From: an uncultured Flavobacteriales bacterium | GTDB taxonomy: Bacteria > Bacteroidota > Bacteroidia > Flavobacteriales_D > Sanyastnellaceae | Assembly: GCA_905479115.1 (NCBI GenBank) | Contig: CAJQLF010000018.1 | Location: 1-64,000, forward strand | DNA length: 64,000 nt | Direction: 5' to 3' | Shown here: positions 7,917 to 16,701 of the stretch, piece by piece | Layout: every line of letters begins with the position of its first letter | Numbering within the stretch: position 1 is the first letter of the stretch | Position numbers and translations under genes: made by a program | Notes under the pieces: generated by a model | What the model saw: the letters and a program-made list of their open reading frames with translations, nothing else | What the model was told of the DNA's origin: nothing | Databases searched by the model: none

Positions 7917-9011
7917 CTATTTTTTTTGAGCCATTTCTTCGGTTTGTACCCGAATGCTCTCTTTGTGAACCTGCTCGAGGAAGGATTCGATGAATTCAGG
8001 TCCCAAACCAGCAGACGCGGCCCAACCTCCTCGGGTGTCAAACACCTCCTTCCATCGTTCCATTTGCAGAATGGTCATTCCATGTTCGCCTTTGTAGCGT
8101 CCAATCTCCCTTGCCAAATTCATGCGGGCAGTCAGCAATTCGATGACTTGTTCATCAATGGAGTCCATCCGCAACCTGAGGGCATCGAGGTTTTTGCGGT
8201 GAAGGGGTTCTGCAATGGTATTCCGTATGGTGAGCGACTGCATAATTTCCTCCAGTCGATCCGGGGTTACCTGCTGACCGGCGTCGCTGAGGGCTTCGTT
8301 CGGGTTCGGATGGCTTTCGATCATTAAGCCATGCATTCCCAGGTCCATCGCTTTTTGAGCAACGGGTTGAAGCAAGTCTCGGCGTCCGGCAATGTGGCTG
8401 GGATCGCAGATGATCTTCAATTCTGGCATGGCCATTTGCAGGGCAATTGCAATTTCCCACATAGGCGCATTGCGATATTCGTGCTGACCGTATCGGCTAA
8501 ATCCTCGGTGAATGGCCCACACTGGCCCAAGCGTGGCTTGCTTGACTCGTTCTATGGCCCCCATCCAAAGGGACAAGTCGGCATGTATGGGGTTCTTCAC
8601 AAACACCGGCACTTCACTGCCACGCAGGGCGTCAGCCACCTCTTGAACTGCAAAGGGACTCACAGCGGTTCGCGCTCCAATCCAAACAGCGTCGATTCCT
8701 TTGGCTAGGCAGGCTTCGACGTGTTGTTTGTTTGCGACTTCCGTTGCAACTGGCAGGCCGGTCTCCTGCCGAACTTCTACCAACCAATTCAACGCCTCTA
8801 TACCGCGTCCTTCAAAACCGTTCGGGCGCGTGCGAGGTTTCCAGACCCCTGCGCGTAAGAGCTGTACATTTTTGGATTGCAGCTGCTTCGCCGTTTCCAT
8901 CAGTTGCTCTGGTGACTCCGCACTGCAGGGACCGCTGATCAAAAAGGGACGCTTCACCGACTCGATTCGGTGGAAGGTGGAAGGCCTTCCGATGATGTTT
9001 TTTGTCACCAC
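7917..9011 (-). CDS. Bifunctional 3-deoxy-7-phosphoheptulonate synthase / chorismate mutase type II
   Basis: Residues about 20-260 form a DAHP synthase domain of the KDO8P-synthase-like family. It has PFLISGPCSAES near residue 23, LRAGVWKPRTRPNGFEG and ICDPSHIAGRR. Residues about 275-355 form an AroQ-type chorismate mutase with LRLRMDSIDEQVIELLTARMN. The protein condenses PEP with erythrose-4-phosphate and also makes prephenate, linking the entry and the Phe/Tyr branch of aromatic synthesis. In-frame ATG codons lie upstream at 9056 and 9098. I prefer the GTG at 9011, because a perfect TAnnTTTG box ends four bases before it and the resulting 364 residues fit the family. The shikimate genes aroK and aroQ are also in this window. 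Confidence 0.92.
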   Translation of the reverse strand: MVTKNIIGRPSTFHRIESVKRPFLISGPCSAESPEQLMETAKQLQSKNVQLLRAGVWKPRTRPNGFEGRGIEALNWLVEVRQETGLPVATEVANKQHVEACLAKGIDAVWIGARTAVSPFAVQEVADALRGSEVPVFVKNPIHADLSLWMGAIERVKQATLGPVWAIHRGFSRYGQHEYRNAPMWEIAIALQMAMPELKIICDPSHIAGRRDLLQPVAQKAMDLGMHGLMIESHPNPNEALSDAGQQVTPDRLEEIMQSLTIRNTIAEPLHRKNLDALRLRMDSIDEQVIELLTARMNLAREIGRYKGEHGMTILQMERWKEVFDTRGGWAASAGLGPEFIESFLEQVHKESIRVQTEEMAQKK

Positions 9012-9015
9012 GTGG

Positions 9016-9023
9016 CAAAGATA
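9016..9023 (-). promoter_or_regulatory. -7 promoter box (TATCTTTG) of the DAHP synthase/chorismate mutase gene
   Basis: An exact TAnnTTTG match on the minus strand, followed by CCAC and a GTG at 9011. It falls inside the coding frame that longer start choices would use, which argues against them. Confidence 0.58.
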
Positions 9024-9096
9024 CGGCTCTATGTGCTCGAATGGAGACCATTGCATGGTGAATGGTCTTGGTGGGCATGCCTTGAACGCAGAACGC

Positions 9097-9131
9097 AAAA
9101 AAAAAGCCTTGGATTATTCCAAAGCTTTTTT
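9097..9131 (-). terminator. Terminator of the tRNA operon
   Basis: A 13-bp stem (9100-9112 with 9119-9131, one G-T pair) and six-base loop are followed on the minus strand by a run of nine Ts. It lies 6 bp beyond the last tRNA-Leu. Confidence 0.8.
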
Positions 9132-9136
9132 CGCAG

Positions 9137-9218
9137 TACCCGGAACTGGAGTCGAACCAGCACGCCCGAAGGCACAGCCTTCTGAGGACTGCGCGTCTAC
9201 CAATTTCGCCACCCGGGT
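9137..9218 (-). tRNA. tRNA-Leu (anticodon CAG)
   Basis: An 82-nt cloverleaf on the minus strand. The seven-bp acceptor starts ACCCGGG, the D-loop contains AAATTGGTAGAC, and the anticodon stem CAGTC/GGCTG holds loop CTCAGAA with anticodon CAG. A long variable arm and a T-arm with GGTTCGACTCC follow, as expected of class II tRNA-Leu. The 3' CCA is not encoded. It is the last of three tRNAs in one operon. Confidence 0.93.
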
Positions 9219-9226
9219 GGATGAAG

Positions 9227-9310
9227 TGCCCAGAGCGGGACTCGAACCCGCACGCCCTAACGGACACATGGCCCTCAACCATGCCTGTCTACCAATTTCA
9301 GCACCTGGGC
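9227..9310 (-). tRNA. tRNA-Leu (anticodon GAG)
   Basis: An 84-nt cloverleaf on the minus strand. Acceptor GCCCAGG pairs with TCTGGGC, with discriminator A at 9227. The anticodon stem CATGG/CCATG encloses TTGAGGG, giving anticodon GAG. It has a long variable arm and GGTTCGAGTCC in the T-arm. CCA is not encoded. It lies eight bases upstream of tRNA-Leu(CAG). Confidence 0.93.
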
Positions 9311-9348
9311 AGTGCATCAAAAAGGGTGCCATCGACACCCTCTATTCG

Positions 9349-9422
9349 TAACCCCTCTGGGACTCGAACCCAGGACCCTCTCATTAAAAGTGAGATGCTC
9401 TAACCAGCTGAGCTAAGGAGTC
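9349..9422 (-). tRNA. tRNA-Lys (anticodon TTT)
   Basis: A 74-nt cloverleaf on the minus strand, with acceptor GACTCCT, D-arm AGCTCAGCTGGTTAGAGC and anticodon loop CTTTTAA (anticodon TTT). The T-arm is GGGTTCGAGTCCC. Discriminator A is at 9349 and CCA is not encoded. It is the first tRNA of the operon. Confidence 0.95.
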
Positions 9423-9442
9423 AATTCCCACGTTTGGGGGGG

Positions 9443-9450
9443 CAAAGATA
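9443..9450 (-). promoter_or_regulatory. -7 promoter box (TATCTTTG) of the tRNA operon
   Basis: An exact TAnnTTTG match on the minus strand, 20 bases upstream of the tRNA-Lys 5' end. A stable-RNA promoter of the same type supports TAnnTTTG as the main promoter element in this genome. Confidence 0.6.
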
Positions 9451-9650
9451 GACAGATTTTTTATCTGAAAGCGAGTCGAACAGAAAAACTCAACTTTAAT
9501 CATCTAAAGTAGTGAAAAGAAGTACTTCAACTTGTGCAACCTTCACTCGTTGTGTCTTGTTTATATTGCGGGTTCAAAGGCTATAGAGCAGGGATGTCTC
9601 TTCGCCATGCTCGACGTTTGAAATCAGGAAAAATTACAACCAGTCATCAC

Positions 9651-12029
9651 ATGAACCGATACTTTTCATCGATGCCCCTCTTGTTGATTGCCGTTCTATG
9701 GACAAACGCTGTTCAAGGTCAGGAGATCCCCATATCCAACACTGAACTGTCCACTTGCGAGGGGTTTTTAGTCGATACCGGAATGAGTGCGGGTGACTAC
9801 GGACCCAACGAGGACATTACCATGACCATATGTCCGGAGGCTCCAGAAACCATTGTTACCCTGTATTGGGCTCTGGCTAATTTAGGCCCAGGAGATATTC
9901 TGCAAATTTTTGATGGCCCGGACGATTCATTTCCGCTTCTCGGCACCTACATAGAGTATGACGCCCAAGGATTGGAAATTTTCGCAACGGAGGATAACCC
10001 TGGGGGGTGCTTGACTTTGCATTTTACCAGTGATGCTTCAGGAGAAGGCAGCTTTGTTGCTGAAATGAGTTGTGGCTATCCGTGTGAGCGGCCTTTTGCA
10101 GTTGTCGAAAGTGGAGAGGCCATCCCGCATTTAGCATGTCCAGGTGAGGAAATTACCTTCGATGCCTCAGGTTCCACAGCAGCGGATAATTTCGAGATTG
10201 TTTCATGGGAGTGGGATTTTGGGGACGATAATACGTCCAGTACAGGTCCGGTTGTCACGCATACTTTTGCTAACCCCGGAGCGTATAAAGTTCAACTCGA
10301 CATCGCGGATAATAACGTCACAGAGGATGATCCAGACGGTTGTTCAAACAACAACCTAATCGACCACCTCGTGCTGGTCTCGACTGATCCGGATTGGACA
10401 GGAACGTCCGTGGACGCGACGATTTGTTCTGGTCAGCAGTTCGATTTAGAAGGAGTGGTGCAGGGTGTAACATACGATTCAGAGCCAACAGGAGACTTTG
10501 GAGGGGGGCTTTTTATTCCAGATGATCAATCTCAATGTTTCAATGCCGAATTGACCTTCACCGCTTTTTCGCCCGGCGCAACCGTTGAAAATGCCAATTC
10601 CGATATTGTCGACTTCTTCATCAACTTTGAACACAGTTTCATGGGTGATTTGACCGTTACCTTCATCTGCCCCAACGGACAGAGCATGGCAGTGCATCAG
10701 CAGGGAGGGGGAGGAACGAACCTCGGAATTCCGGATCAAGGCGACGGCACAGGTCCTGGAACAGGCTGGGATTATTATTGGTCACCGACAGCCACCAATG
10801 GCACATGGGCTGAAAATTCAACAGGACAATTACCAGCCGGTACGTATGAATCCGCTCAGCCCTTCACGTTGCTGGAGGGTTGCCCATTGAATGGGACATG
10901 GGAAATTGAAGTGTGCGATAGCTGGGGGGCGGACGACGGCTATATTTTTGATTGGACAATTCATTTCAACCCGGATTTGTATCCGGAACCCATCGTTTTT
11001 ACACCAGAATTTGGCGAGGATTGCGAAAGCTCTTCGTGGACCGGTCCCTATATTTATGACGAAAGTGCCGATTGCAATGATGTGACCATTAACGCGGTTG
11101 AGACTGGCACATATACGTACACGGCTACGAATAACTTTGGCTGCACTTACAGCACGGATGTGGAAGTCACTGTTGTGGATGCACCTGAAGTGGTGGTGGA
11201 AGAACCATCGGGGTATTGTGGCTCACCTGTTTCGTTGTTTGGTGATGTATTGAATGAGCAAATGGGCTTTACGTACACCTACGAGTGGACCCCTGCGGTC
11301 TTGGTCAGTGGCAATGGTGCGAATGTGACAGTTGACGGATTAACGCAAGACACCGTGATGACATTGAACGTCTCGGTTACAGGAGGAGATTTAGATAATT
11401 GTGAGGTCTTCCAAGATGTAGAAGTTGACTTCATTCCTCCCCCAACAGGTATCAATGACGAGGGACTTGTTTGCCCGGATGACGCCATTGATTTGCTGGC
11501 ACTGGATTTTAACGTCGAAGGAACACTGGAAAGCAATTACATCTATGCATGGACATATGAGGGCGAGGTTGTCGGCACTGAGGCGAGCTTCCAAGCAGAA
11601 TACGAAGGCGTTTACGAAGTCGAGGTGTCCATGATTGCACCTTGCACTTGGACGGCCACCACCGTGTGGACCATTGAAGAAGATGTGTGTGAGTTGACCA
11701 TCCCCAATGTCATTAGTCCCTTTGGTAATGGGCAGTGGGATGCCAAGAATGATGCCTTTGAAGTGGACGGTTTGGACAGCGATCGGTACGATGGAAGCAC
11801 CGTTCGCATCTACAACCGATGGGGACAGTTGATGTACACCAGCAATAATTTTGGGAAAACAGCAGGCTGGAGCCCAGGTCCTGAAGAGGCGTCGGAGGGA
11901 ACCTATTACTACATTCTGGGCATTGCCCGAGTAGACGCAGAATTGGTCATCAACGATGTCAATGGTCAGACCATCGACCAAGGCGAGGGTTATAAGTACC
12001 TCAATGGATCCTTCACCATTGTGCGCTAA
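9651..12029 (+). CDS. T9SS type B sorting-domain surface protein with CUB-like, PKD and P-domain-like modules
   Basis: The 792-residue protein starts with a signal peptide ending near VQGQ (about residue 24). A CUB-like domain follows (about 35-150, with FDGPDDSFPLLGTY and LTLHFTSD). Next come a PKD domain (about 162-235, VSWEWDFGDDN) and a proprotein-convertase P-domain-like beta-sandwich (about 295-443, FMGDLTVTFICPNG and LNGTWEIEVCD). Ig-like repeats come next. The C-terminal 110 residues (IYNRWGQLMYTSNN, EGTYYYILG) match the gliding-motility-associated CTD that directs T9SS export. It is probably a secreted or cell-surface adhesin. I chose the ATG at 9651 because an upstream start would bury the signal peptide. 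Confidence 0.85.
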   Translation: MNRYFSSMPLLLIAVLWTNAVQGQEIPISNTELSTCEGFLVDTGMSAGDYGPNEDITMTICPEAPETIVTLYWALANLGPGDILQIFDGPDDSFPLLGTYIEYDAQGLEIFATEDNPGGCLTLHFTSDASGEGSFVAEMSCGYPCERPFAVVESGEAIPHLACPGEEITFDASGSTAADNFEIVSWEWDFGDDNTSSTGPVVTHTFANPGAYKVQLDIADNNVTEDDPDGCSNNNLIDHLVLVSTDPDWTGTSVDATICSGQQFDLEGVVQGVTYDSEPTGDFGGGLFIPDDQSQCFNAELTFTAFSPGATVENANSDIVDFFINFEHSFMGDLTVTFICPNGQSMAVHQQGGGGTNLGIPDQGDGTGPGTGWDYYWSPTATNGTWAENSTGQLPAGTYESAQPFTLLEGCPLNGTWEIEVCDSWGADDGYIFDWTIHFNPDLYPEPIVFTPEFGEDCESSSWTGPYIYDESADCNDVTINAVETGTYTYTATNNFGCTYSTDVEVTVVDAPEVVVEEPSGYCGSPVSLFGDVLNEQMGFTYTYEWTPAVLVSGNGANVTVDGLTQDTVMTLNVSVTGGDLDNCEVFQDVEVDFIPPPTGINDEGLVCPDDAIDLLALDFNVEGTLESNYIYAWTYEGEVVGTEASFQAEYEGVYEVEVSMIAPCTWTATTVWTIEEDVCELTIPNVISPFGNGQWDAKNDAFEVDGLDSDRYDGSTVRIYNRWGQLMYTSNNFGKTAGWSPGPEEASEGTYYYILGIARVDAELVINDVNGQTIDQGEGYKYLNGSFTIVR

Positions 12030-12037
12030 TCCGCAAC

Positions 12038-14017
12038 ATGGAGACGAAGGGTCCGGTGGAGGAATTGGGCGCCTTAGCCCATGCCTTGGTTCATGAGCAA
12101 CGCGATGAAGAGCGTCGATTAGGGGCAATTATTGAAGAGCAGAGTTTGCGGCTTCGCAAGGCGGAAGGGTTGACCTGGTCACCGGTTCAAATCCAAAAGC
12201 AAGACTATACGTTCGGGGGTTGGGTCCGATTGAAACTGGAAAAAGGCTCAAACGGTGGACTGGACGATGCTTTTCGTTCGGGTACCCCAGTTCATTTTTA
12301 TCAAGCAAACGAAGGGGGGCAACCGGCGGATCCATCAGCCGTCTTGCGGGGAATTGTGCGCAAGATTAGCCGAGGCAGCGCGGAGGTCATCTTGGACGGT
12401 GCCCCACTTTCCAGCGCCGACCTGCATGAGCGCTGGACGCTGGATGAGCGGGCAGACGATCGATCCTATCGAGTAATGGGGGCTGCGCTGAATCATTGGA
12501 TTAATACGGAAGATCCTTTAGAATGTGCGCTTCGGGATGCGCTTCTTGGGTCTTCGCGTGCCAGCCTATTGAGCACGCTTGGTGATCTTCCCAGCTCGCT
12601 CTCAGGCTCGATTGAGGATTCATCTGAGACTTTAGGTGATCTCAATGCCCAGCAAAGGAGCTGGGTGTTGCATGCAGAAAGCGTTGATCAGTTCGCCGTT
12701 CTTCACGGTCCACCGGGTACGGGCAAAACAACCACGGTTCTGGCGTTTGTTGACCGGGCAATTCGAAGAGGGGAGCGGGTTCTACTTTGCGCGCCGAGCA
12801 ATGCTGCTGTGGACCTGTTAGTAAAGGGCTGTGTTGAGCGAGAGATATCGGTAATCCGCTTGGGACACCCTATGCGCATGGACGATTCTGTTTTCGAATG
12901 GGGCGTGGATGCTCAAGTAGAGCGTCAGGGGAATTTCAAGCAAGTGAAGGCATTCCGCAAGCGGGCTGAATTGGCCTGGAAGGCAGCGAATAAGTTTCAC
13001 CGAACATTTGGTGCAGCGGAACGAGCGGAACGAAAAGAGAACAGAATCGAAGCTCGATCCCTCGGTGCTGAAGCATCTGCGCTGGAGAATTACATAGCAG
13101 AACGATTGATTCGAAATGCTCCTGTTGTTTGTGCTACTTTGGTTGGATCTGCGGATCAGATTTTGAAAGGTCAATCCTTTGACTGGGTCGTCATCGACGA
13201 AGCTGCTCAAGCGATGCAGCCAGCCGCTTGGATACCCATTCGAAAGGGCAAGCGCGTCATTTTAGCCGGTGATCCCATGCAACTTCCTCCTGTCGTCAAA
13301 AGTGACGAAGCCATCCGAGCAGGACTGGAGGTGAGCTTATTGGAACGCGCTATGGGAAGGTCCTCAGAGGAATCAGGAACGTTACCTCATCGAATGTTAA
13401 CGCATCAATACCGGATGCATCCTGAGATCATGATGCCCGCTTCCAAGTTGTTTTACCAGGGATTGCTTCAATCGGCAGATTTGGATATCGCTCATCGCTG
13501 CCAAGATCCGGCCTTTCAATTCATCGATACGGCTGGTTGTGGATTTGATGAAGAGCGCATCGAAGGCTCGCACAGCACCATCAACGCAGAGGAAGCGCAA
13601 TTCGTAGTTGCACGGATGCTGGAGTTGTTGGAAAGGCATCCTAAAATGACAGTAGGGGTGATTGCTCCGTATCGGGCTCAGGCAGAGATATTGGATCGAA
13701 TATGGAAAGCACAGGGGGCTGACATTGGAGGGATTAGCACGGACCGAGAAAATCAAATAGCCTGTTCAACCGTGGATGCCTTTCAAGGTCAAGAACGCGA
13801 CATCATTGTCATTTCACTTACGCGCAGTAATGCCGCCGGAGAAATTGGATTCTTGAAGGAGTACCGCAGAATCAATGTGGCCATGACCCGAGCCAAGCAC
13901 CATCTGCTGATGATCGGAGACGGAGCGACGGTAGGACAAGATGCATTTTTTGAATCACTCTTGAGTCAAGCGGAGTCTCAAGGCGCATACCGCAGTGCTT
14001 GGGAGTGGATGCAATAG
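12038..14017 (+). CDS. Superfamily 1 DNA/RNA helicase (DNA2/NAM7, IGHMBP2-like)
   Basis: The 659-residue protein has an N-terminal beta-barrel region (about 45-150) followed by an SF1 helicase core. Motif I is HGPPGTGKTTT (about 223-233) and motif II is VIDEAAQAM (about 384-392). Motif III is LAGDPMQLPP, motif V is STVDAFQGQERDIIVISL (about 577-595), and motif VI is RRINVAMTRAKHHLLMIGD. The order matches the UPF1-like IGHMBP2/SMUBP-2 helicases, which unwind RNA and DNA; the role of bacterial members is not settled. It follows the T9SS gene by 8 bp but is unlikely to share its function. Confidence 0.92.
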   Translation: METKGPVEELGALAHALVHEQRDEERRLGAIIEEQSLRLRKAEGLTWSPVQIQKQDYTFGGWVRLKLEKGSNGGLDDAFRSGTPVHFYQANEGGQPADPSAVLRGIVRKISRGSAEVILDGAPLSSADLHERWTLDERADDRSYRVMGAALNHWINTEDPLECALRDALLGSSRASLLSTLGDLPSSLSGSIEDSSETLGDLNAQQRSWVLHAESVDQFAVLHGPPGTGKTTTVLAFVDRAIRRGERVLLCAPSNAAVDLLVKGCVEREISVIRLGHPMRMDDSVFEWGVDAQVERQGNFKQVKAFRKRAELAWKAANKFHRTFGAAERAERKENRIEARSLGAEASALENYIAERLIRNAPVVCATLVGSADQILKGQSFDWVVIDEAAQAMQPAAWIPIRKGKRVILAGDPMQLPPVVKSDEAIRAGLEVSLLERAMGRSSEESGTLPHRMLTHQYRMHPEIMMPASKLFYQGLLQSADLDIAHRCQDPAFQFIDTAGCGFDEERIEGSHSTINAEEAQFVVARMLELLERHPKMTVGVIAPYRAQAEILDRIWKAQGADIGGISTDRENQIACSTVDAFQGQERDIIVISLTRSNAAGEIGFLKEYRRINVAMTRAKHHLLMIGDGATVGQDAFFESLLSQAESQGAYRSAWEWMQ

Positions 14018-14042
14018 AACGTCTTCCAAAATCCCCGGTTGT

Positions 14043-14549
14043 TCAAACGGCTTCTTCAACGGCTTTCACTTCCTCTTCAGGAGTGGCAGGAGCTCCATTA
14101 AGTGCATGGGAGCCTCCTTCTTCTTCCAATGGAAAGACTTCCGTAATTTTTTGGAAGACAATGGAAGGAATAACAAATCCAACCCCGACCTTGGACATGT
14201 GGTTCCGCACCTTGTCAAATGCATCTCGGATGTCAGCGGCTGAGAGTAAGATGTGCTGATAAGATTCTTTTTCCTTCCCCTTGGCCTCGTCGAGACTGGT
14301 CAGGGCAATCTTGACTTTGAACCACTGGTCCCCGTCATCAAATCGGATGACCTCCACCAAATTGGATTTGGTGATTTGGACGATTTCAAATGGACGGATG
14401 CCTTCCTGCTCGCAAATACCCGTCATTCGGGTTTCGGCCTCTGTGTAATTGTATGCGTCCAGAACAAATGATTCTGTCGCCTTCACCTCCGCACCATCAG
14501 CGTCGTGTCGGACGTATTTTACCTTGCAAGTAAACCAGTGTTTTGTCAT
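14043..14549 (-). CDS. DUF4494 family protein
   Basis: The 168-residue protein matches the Bacteroidota DUF4494 pattern: an N-terminal WFTCKVKYVR strand, ESFVLDAYNYTEAETR, then ITKSNLVEVIRFDDGDQWFKVKI. It appears cytoplasmic with no signal peptide. The acidic C-terminal tail from about residue 140 is beyond the usual domain. Function is unknown. The ATG is preceded by a perfect -7 box with four-base spacing, so it has its own promoter and a predicted leaderless mRNA. It converges on the helicase gene. Confidence 0.85.
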   Translation of the reverse strand: MTKHWFTCKVKYVRHDADGAEVKATESFVLDAYNYTEAETRMTGICEQEGIRPFEIVQITKSNLVEVIRFDDGDQWFKVKIALTSLDEAKGKEKESYQHILLSAADIRDAFDKVRNHMSKVGVGFVIPSIVFQKITEVFPLEEEGGSHALNGAPATPEEEVKAVEEAV

Positions 14550-14553
14550 GCTT

Positions 14554-14561
14554 CAAAAGTA
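14554..14561 (-). promoter_or_regulatory. -7 promoter box (TACTTTTG) of the DUF4494 gene
   Basis: An exact TAnnTTTG match on the minus strand, followed by AAGC and the ATG at 14549. Confidence 0.6.
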
Positions 14562-14690
14562 CGCGGTGCCTATGGGGTCGATGGAAGTTGATGGTCTTGA
14601 TTCGATGAACATTTCATCCACAATGTGCATTCAAAAACTTCGCAAGACTTGAGGGCGGTATGCGCTCGGTATATGTAAATTCATACTCGG

Positions 14691-15341
14691 ATGCAGGATG
14701 AGTATAGACATAAAGGACAGCGTCGGCGAATGCTGATGGAATTGAAGGAATTGGGGATTCAAGATGCCGCGGTTTTAGAAGCCATGGACAAGGTGCCCCG
14801 TCACTTTTTTCTATCCTCTGCGTTTGAACAATTTGCCTACCAAAACAAAGCCTTCCAAATCGGTTCGGGACAAACCATCAGCAAACCACACACCGTGGCA
14901 CGCCAAACGGAATTGCTCCAATTAGAACCGGGCGCCAAAGTCCTGGAGATTGGAACCGGCAGCGGTTATCAATGCGCTGTTTTATGCGCCATGGGATACA
15001 AAGTCTACTCCATCGAACGACAGCGGCTGCTCTACGATAAGGCGGGTCCGCTGCTGAAGCAAATGGGGTTTAAGCCCGATCTGTTTTACGGCGATGGCTA
15101 CAAGGGCAAGGCTGTGTTTGCGCCGTTCGATGGCATCATCGTAACATGCGGAGCACCCGATATTCCAGAGGCATTGTTGATGCAATTAGCCCTAGGCGGG
15201 CGTCTTATTATTCCGGTGGGAGAAGGCGAAAAGCAGCGCATGTTTTCATACACACGAGAGGAAGAAAAAGAATTCAGTCGCCAAGAACACGGTGAATTTG
15301 CTTTTGTTCCCATGCTGGCTTCAAGGGCTCAAGATCAGTAA
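14691..15341 (+). CDS. pcm: Protein-L-isoaspartate O-methyltransferase
   Basis: The 216-residue enzyme transfers methyl from SAM to isoaspartyl residues, starting repair of aged proteins. It shows the family N-terminus ending in VPRHFFL, the region GSGQTISKPHTVA (about 63-75), SAM motif I VLEIGTGSGYQCAVL (about 84-98) and a post-motif YGDGYKGKAVFAPFDGIIVTCGAP. Length is normal. The next gene is convergent with a 9-bp gap. Confidence 0.95.
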   Translation: MQDEYRHKGQRRRMLMELKELGIQDAAVLEAMDKVPRHFFLSSAFEQFAYQNKAFQIGSGQTISKPHTVARQTELLQLEPGAKVLEIGTGSGYQCAVLCAMGYKVYSIERQRLLYDKAGPLLKQMGFKPDLFYGDGYKGKAVFAPFDGIIVTCGAPDIPEALLMQLALGGRLIIPVGEGEKQRMFSYTREEEKEFSRQEHGEFAFVPMLASRAQDQ

Positions 15342-15350
15342 TCCAGCAAG

Positions 15351-15971
15351 CTAGAGTAGCCCTTCCAGGTTGCCTAACCCTTCTCGCACGACCTCAGGTT
15401 CTTGTTGAGTGCAATCAATAACAGTCGAGGCATCCACCGTGCCAAATCCGCCATGAATGACTCCGTCAATTCGGGTTCCAAAGCGTTCGCTGATCAATTC
15501 GGGGTCTGTTGTGTATTCGACGACTTCGTCTTCATCCCGCACTGAACTAACGACCAAGGGGCGTCCTAATTCATGCACCAGTGCACGAAGTATGGCATTG
15601 TCGGGCACACGGATGCCAATTTCTTTCCGCTTGCCTACGAACCACTTGGGAATGTTGTTATTCGCAGGAACGATGAACGTATAAGGACCGGGAAGCGCCT
15701 TCTTCATCATTTTGAAAACAGCATTACTCAAGGGGCGGGTATACGCAGAAAGTTGGCTTAAATCAGCACAGGCGACGCTAAATCGAGCCTGCTTCAGCGC
15801 TATGCCCTTTAGTTTCGCGAGACGTTCCAATCCCTTTGAAGAACCAAGAACGCAAGCAAAGCTGTACACCGTATCGGTGGGAATGACCAATACAGCATCG
15901 TCGTCCAACAGCGCTGCTGCCTGTCGTATGCGGCGCTCATCCGGATTTCCCGGGTGAATCCGCAGCAACAT
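15351..15971 (-). CDS. Threonylcarbamoyl-AMP synthase (TsaC/Sua5/YciO family)
   Basis: The 206-residue protein has the YrdC fold, with IPTDTVYSFACVLGSSKG near residue 32, a central ALPGPYTFIVPA and IGIRVPDN. TsaC/Sua5 enzymes make threonylcarbamoyl-AMP from threonine, bicarbonate and ATP for t6A37 in tRNA. The YciO branch has a less certain role, and the FSVACADLSQLS region leaves this open. There is no C-terminal Sua5 domain. Its start codon overlaps the last base of the upstream transaldolase gene stop, so the two are cotranslated. Confidence 0.87.
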   Translation of the reverse strand: MLLRIHPGNPDERRIRQAAALLDDDAVLVIPTDTVYSFACVLGSSKGLERLAKLKGIALKQARFSVACADLSQLSAYTRPLSNAVFKMMKKALPGPYTFIVPANNNIPKWFVGKRKEIGIRVPDNAILRALVHELGRPLVVSSVRDEDEVVEYTTDPELISERFGTRIDGVIHGGFGTVDASTVIDCTQQEPEVVREGLGNLEGLL

Positions 15972-16627
15972 TACGCCTTGGCTTTGGCGTGGTCGGCCAA
16001 GAATTGCGCAAGGCCGCTGTCGGTCAATGGATGCTTCAGGAGTCCTTTCATTGCGCTGAGCGGGCCCGTCATGATGTCCGCACCAATTTCAGCGCATTCG
16101 ATGATGTGCATCGTATGGCGAACGCTGGCAGCGAGGATTTCAGTCCCAAAATCGTAATTATCGTAAATGACACGAATTTTTTCAATCAGTTGCAAGCCAT
16201 CTGAGCCAATATCATCAATGCGTCCAACAAACGGACTCACATATGAAGCACCTGCCTTCGCTGCGAGCAAAGCTTGTCCAGGCGAAAAAATCAGGGTGCA
16301 GTTGGTGCGAATGCCATGGTCCGTGAACCACCGAATGGCGCGAATGCCATCCGCAATAGCAGGTACCTTGACCACGATGTTCGGGTGCAAAGCCGCCAAT
16401 TCTTGTCCCTCGGCAATCATGCCCTCAAAGTCTGTTGCAATCACCTCGGCACTCACATCGCCGTCCACAATTTGGCAGATGGCCTGGTAGTGCGCTTTGA
16501 CTGCGGTGTCTCCCGTGATGCCTTCTTTCGCCATGAGCGATGGATTGGTGGTTACACCGTCTAGTACACCGAGGGCTTCTGCTTCTCGAATCTGTTCGAG
16601 ATTAGCTGTGTCAATGAAGAATTTCAT
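15971..16627 (-). CDS. Transaldolase / fructose-6-phosphate aldolase-like
   Basis: The 218-residue short transaldolase shows MKFFIDTANLEQIREAE, the TTNPSL loop (about 28-33), and the Schiff-base lysine in VVKVPAI (about residue 87). NCTLIFSPGQALLAAKAGA and the SPFVGRIDD signature follow. Enzymes of this size split into transaldolases and fructose-6-phosphate aldolases and cannot be told apart here with certainty. The ATG is four bases after TACTTTCG, a one-mismatch -7 box at 16632-16639. It is the first gene of a two-gene operon with the TsaC-type gene. Confidence 0.92.
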   Translation of the reverse strand: MKFFIDTANLEQIREAEALGVLDGVTTNPSLMAKEGITGDTAVKAHYQAICQIVDGDVSAEVIATDFEGMIAEGQELAALHPNIVVKVPAIADGIRAIRWFTDHGIRTNCTLIFSPGQALLAAKAGASYVSPFVGRIDDIGSDGLQLIEKIRVIYDNYDFGTEILAASVRHTMHIIECAEIGADIMTGPLSAMKGLLKHPLTDSGLAQFLADHAKAKA

Positions 16628-16631
16628 GGCG

Positions 16632-16639
16632 CGAAAGTA
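16632..16639 (-). promoter_or_regulatory. -7 promoter box (TACTTTCG, one mismatch) of the transaldolase gene
   Basis: It differs from TAnnTTTG at one base and keeps the four-base spacing (CGCC) to the ATG at 16627. Confidence 0.4.
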
Positions 16640-16701
16640 AGAAATTTAAAGAGCTTGCAACGCATGGTATCTCCTCGTATCTTGGTGTAAAGCATCGAAT
16701 C

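Noticed and set aside
9012-9098. Upstream ATG starts for the DAHP synthase-chorismate mutase gene
   Set aside because: A perfect promoter box lies inside this extension and the added residues are unlike the family.
8701-9351. Open frame running across the tRNA cluster on the plus strand
   Set aside because: It translates three tRNA genes and the antisense of the DAHP synthase gene.
11391-12128. 245-residue open frame on the minus strand opposite the T9SS gene
   Set aside because: It overlaps the conserved CTD coding region and resembles no family; the plus-strand frame is clearly coding.
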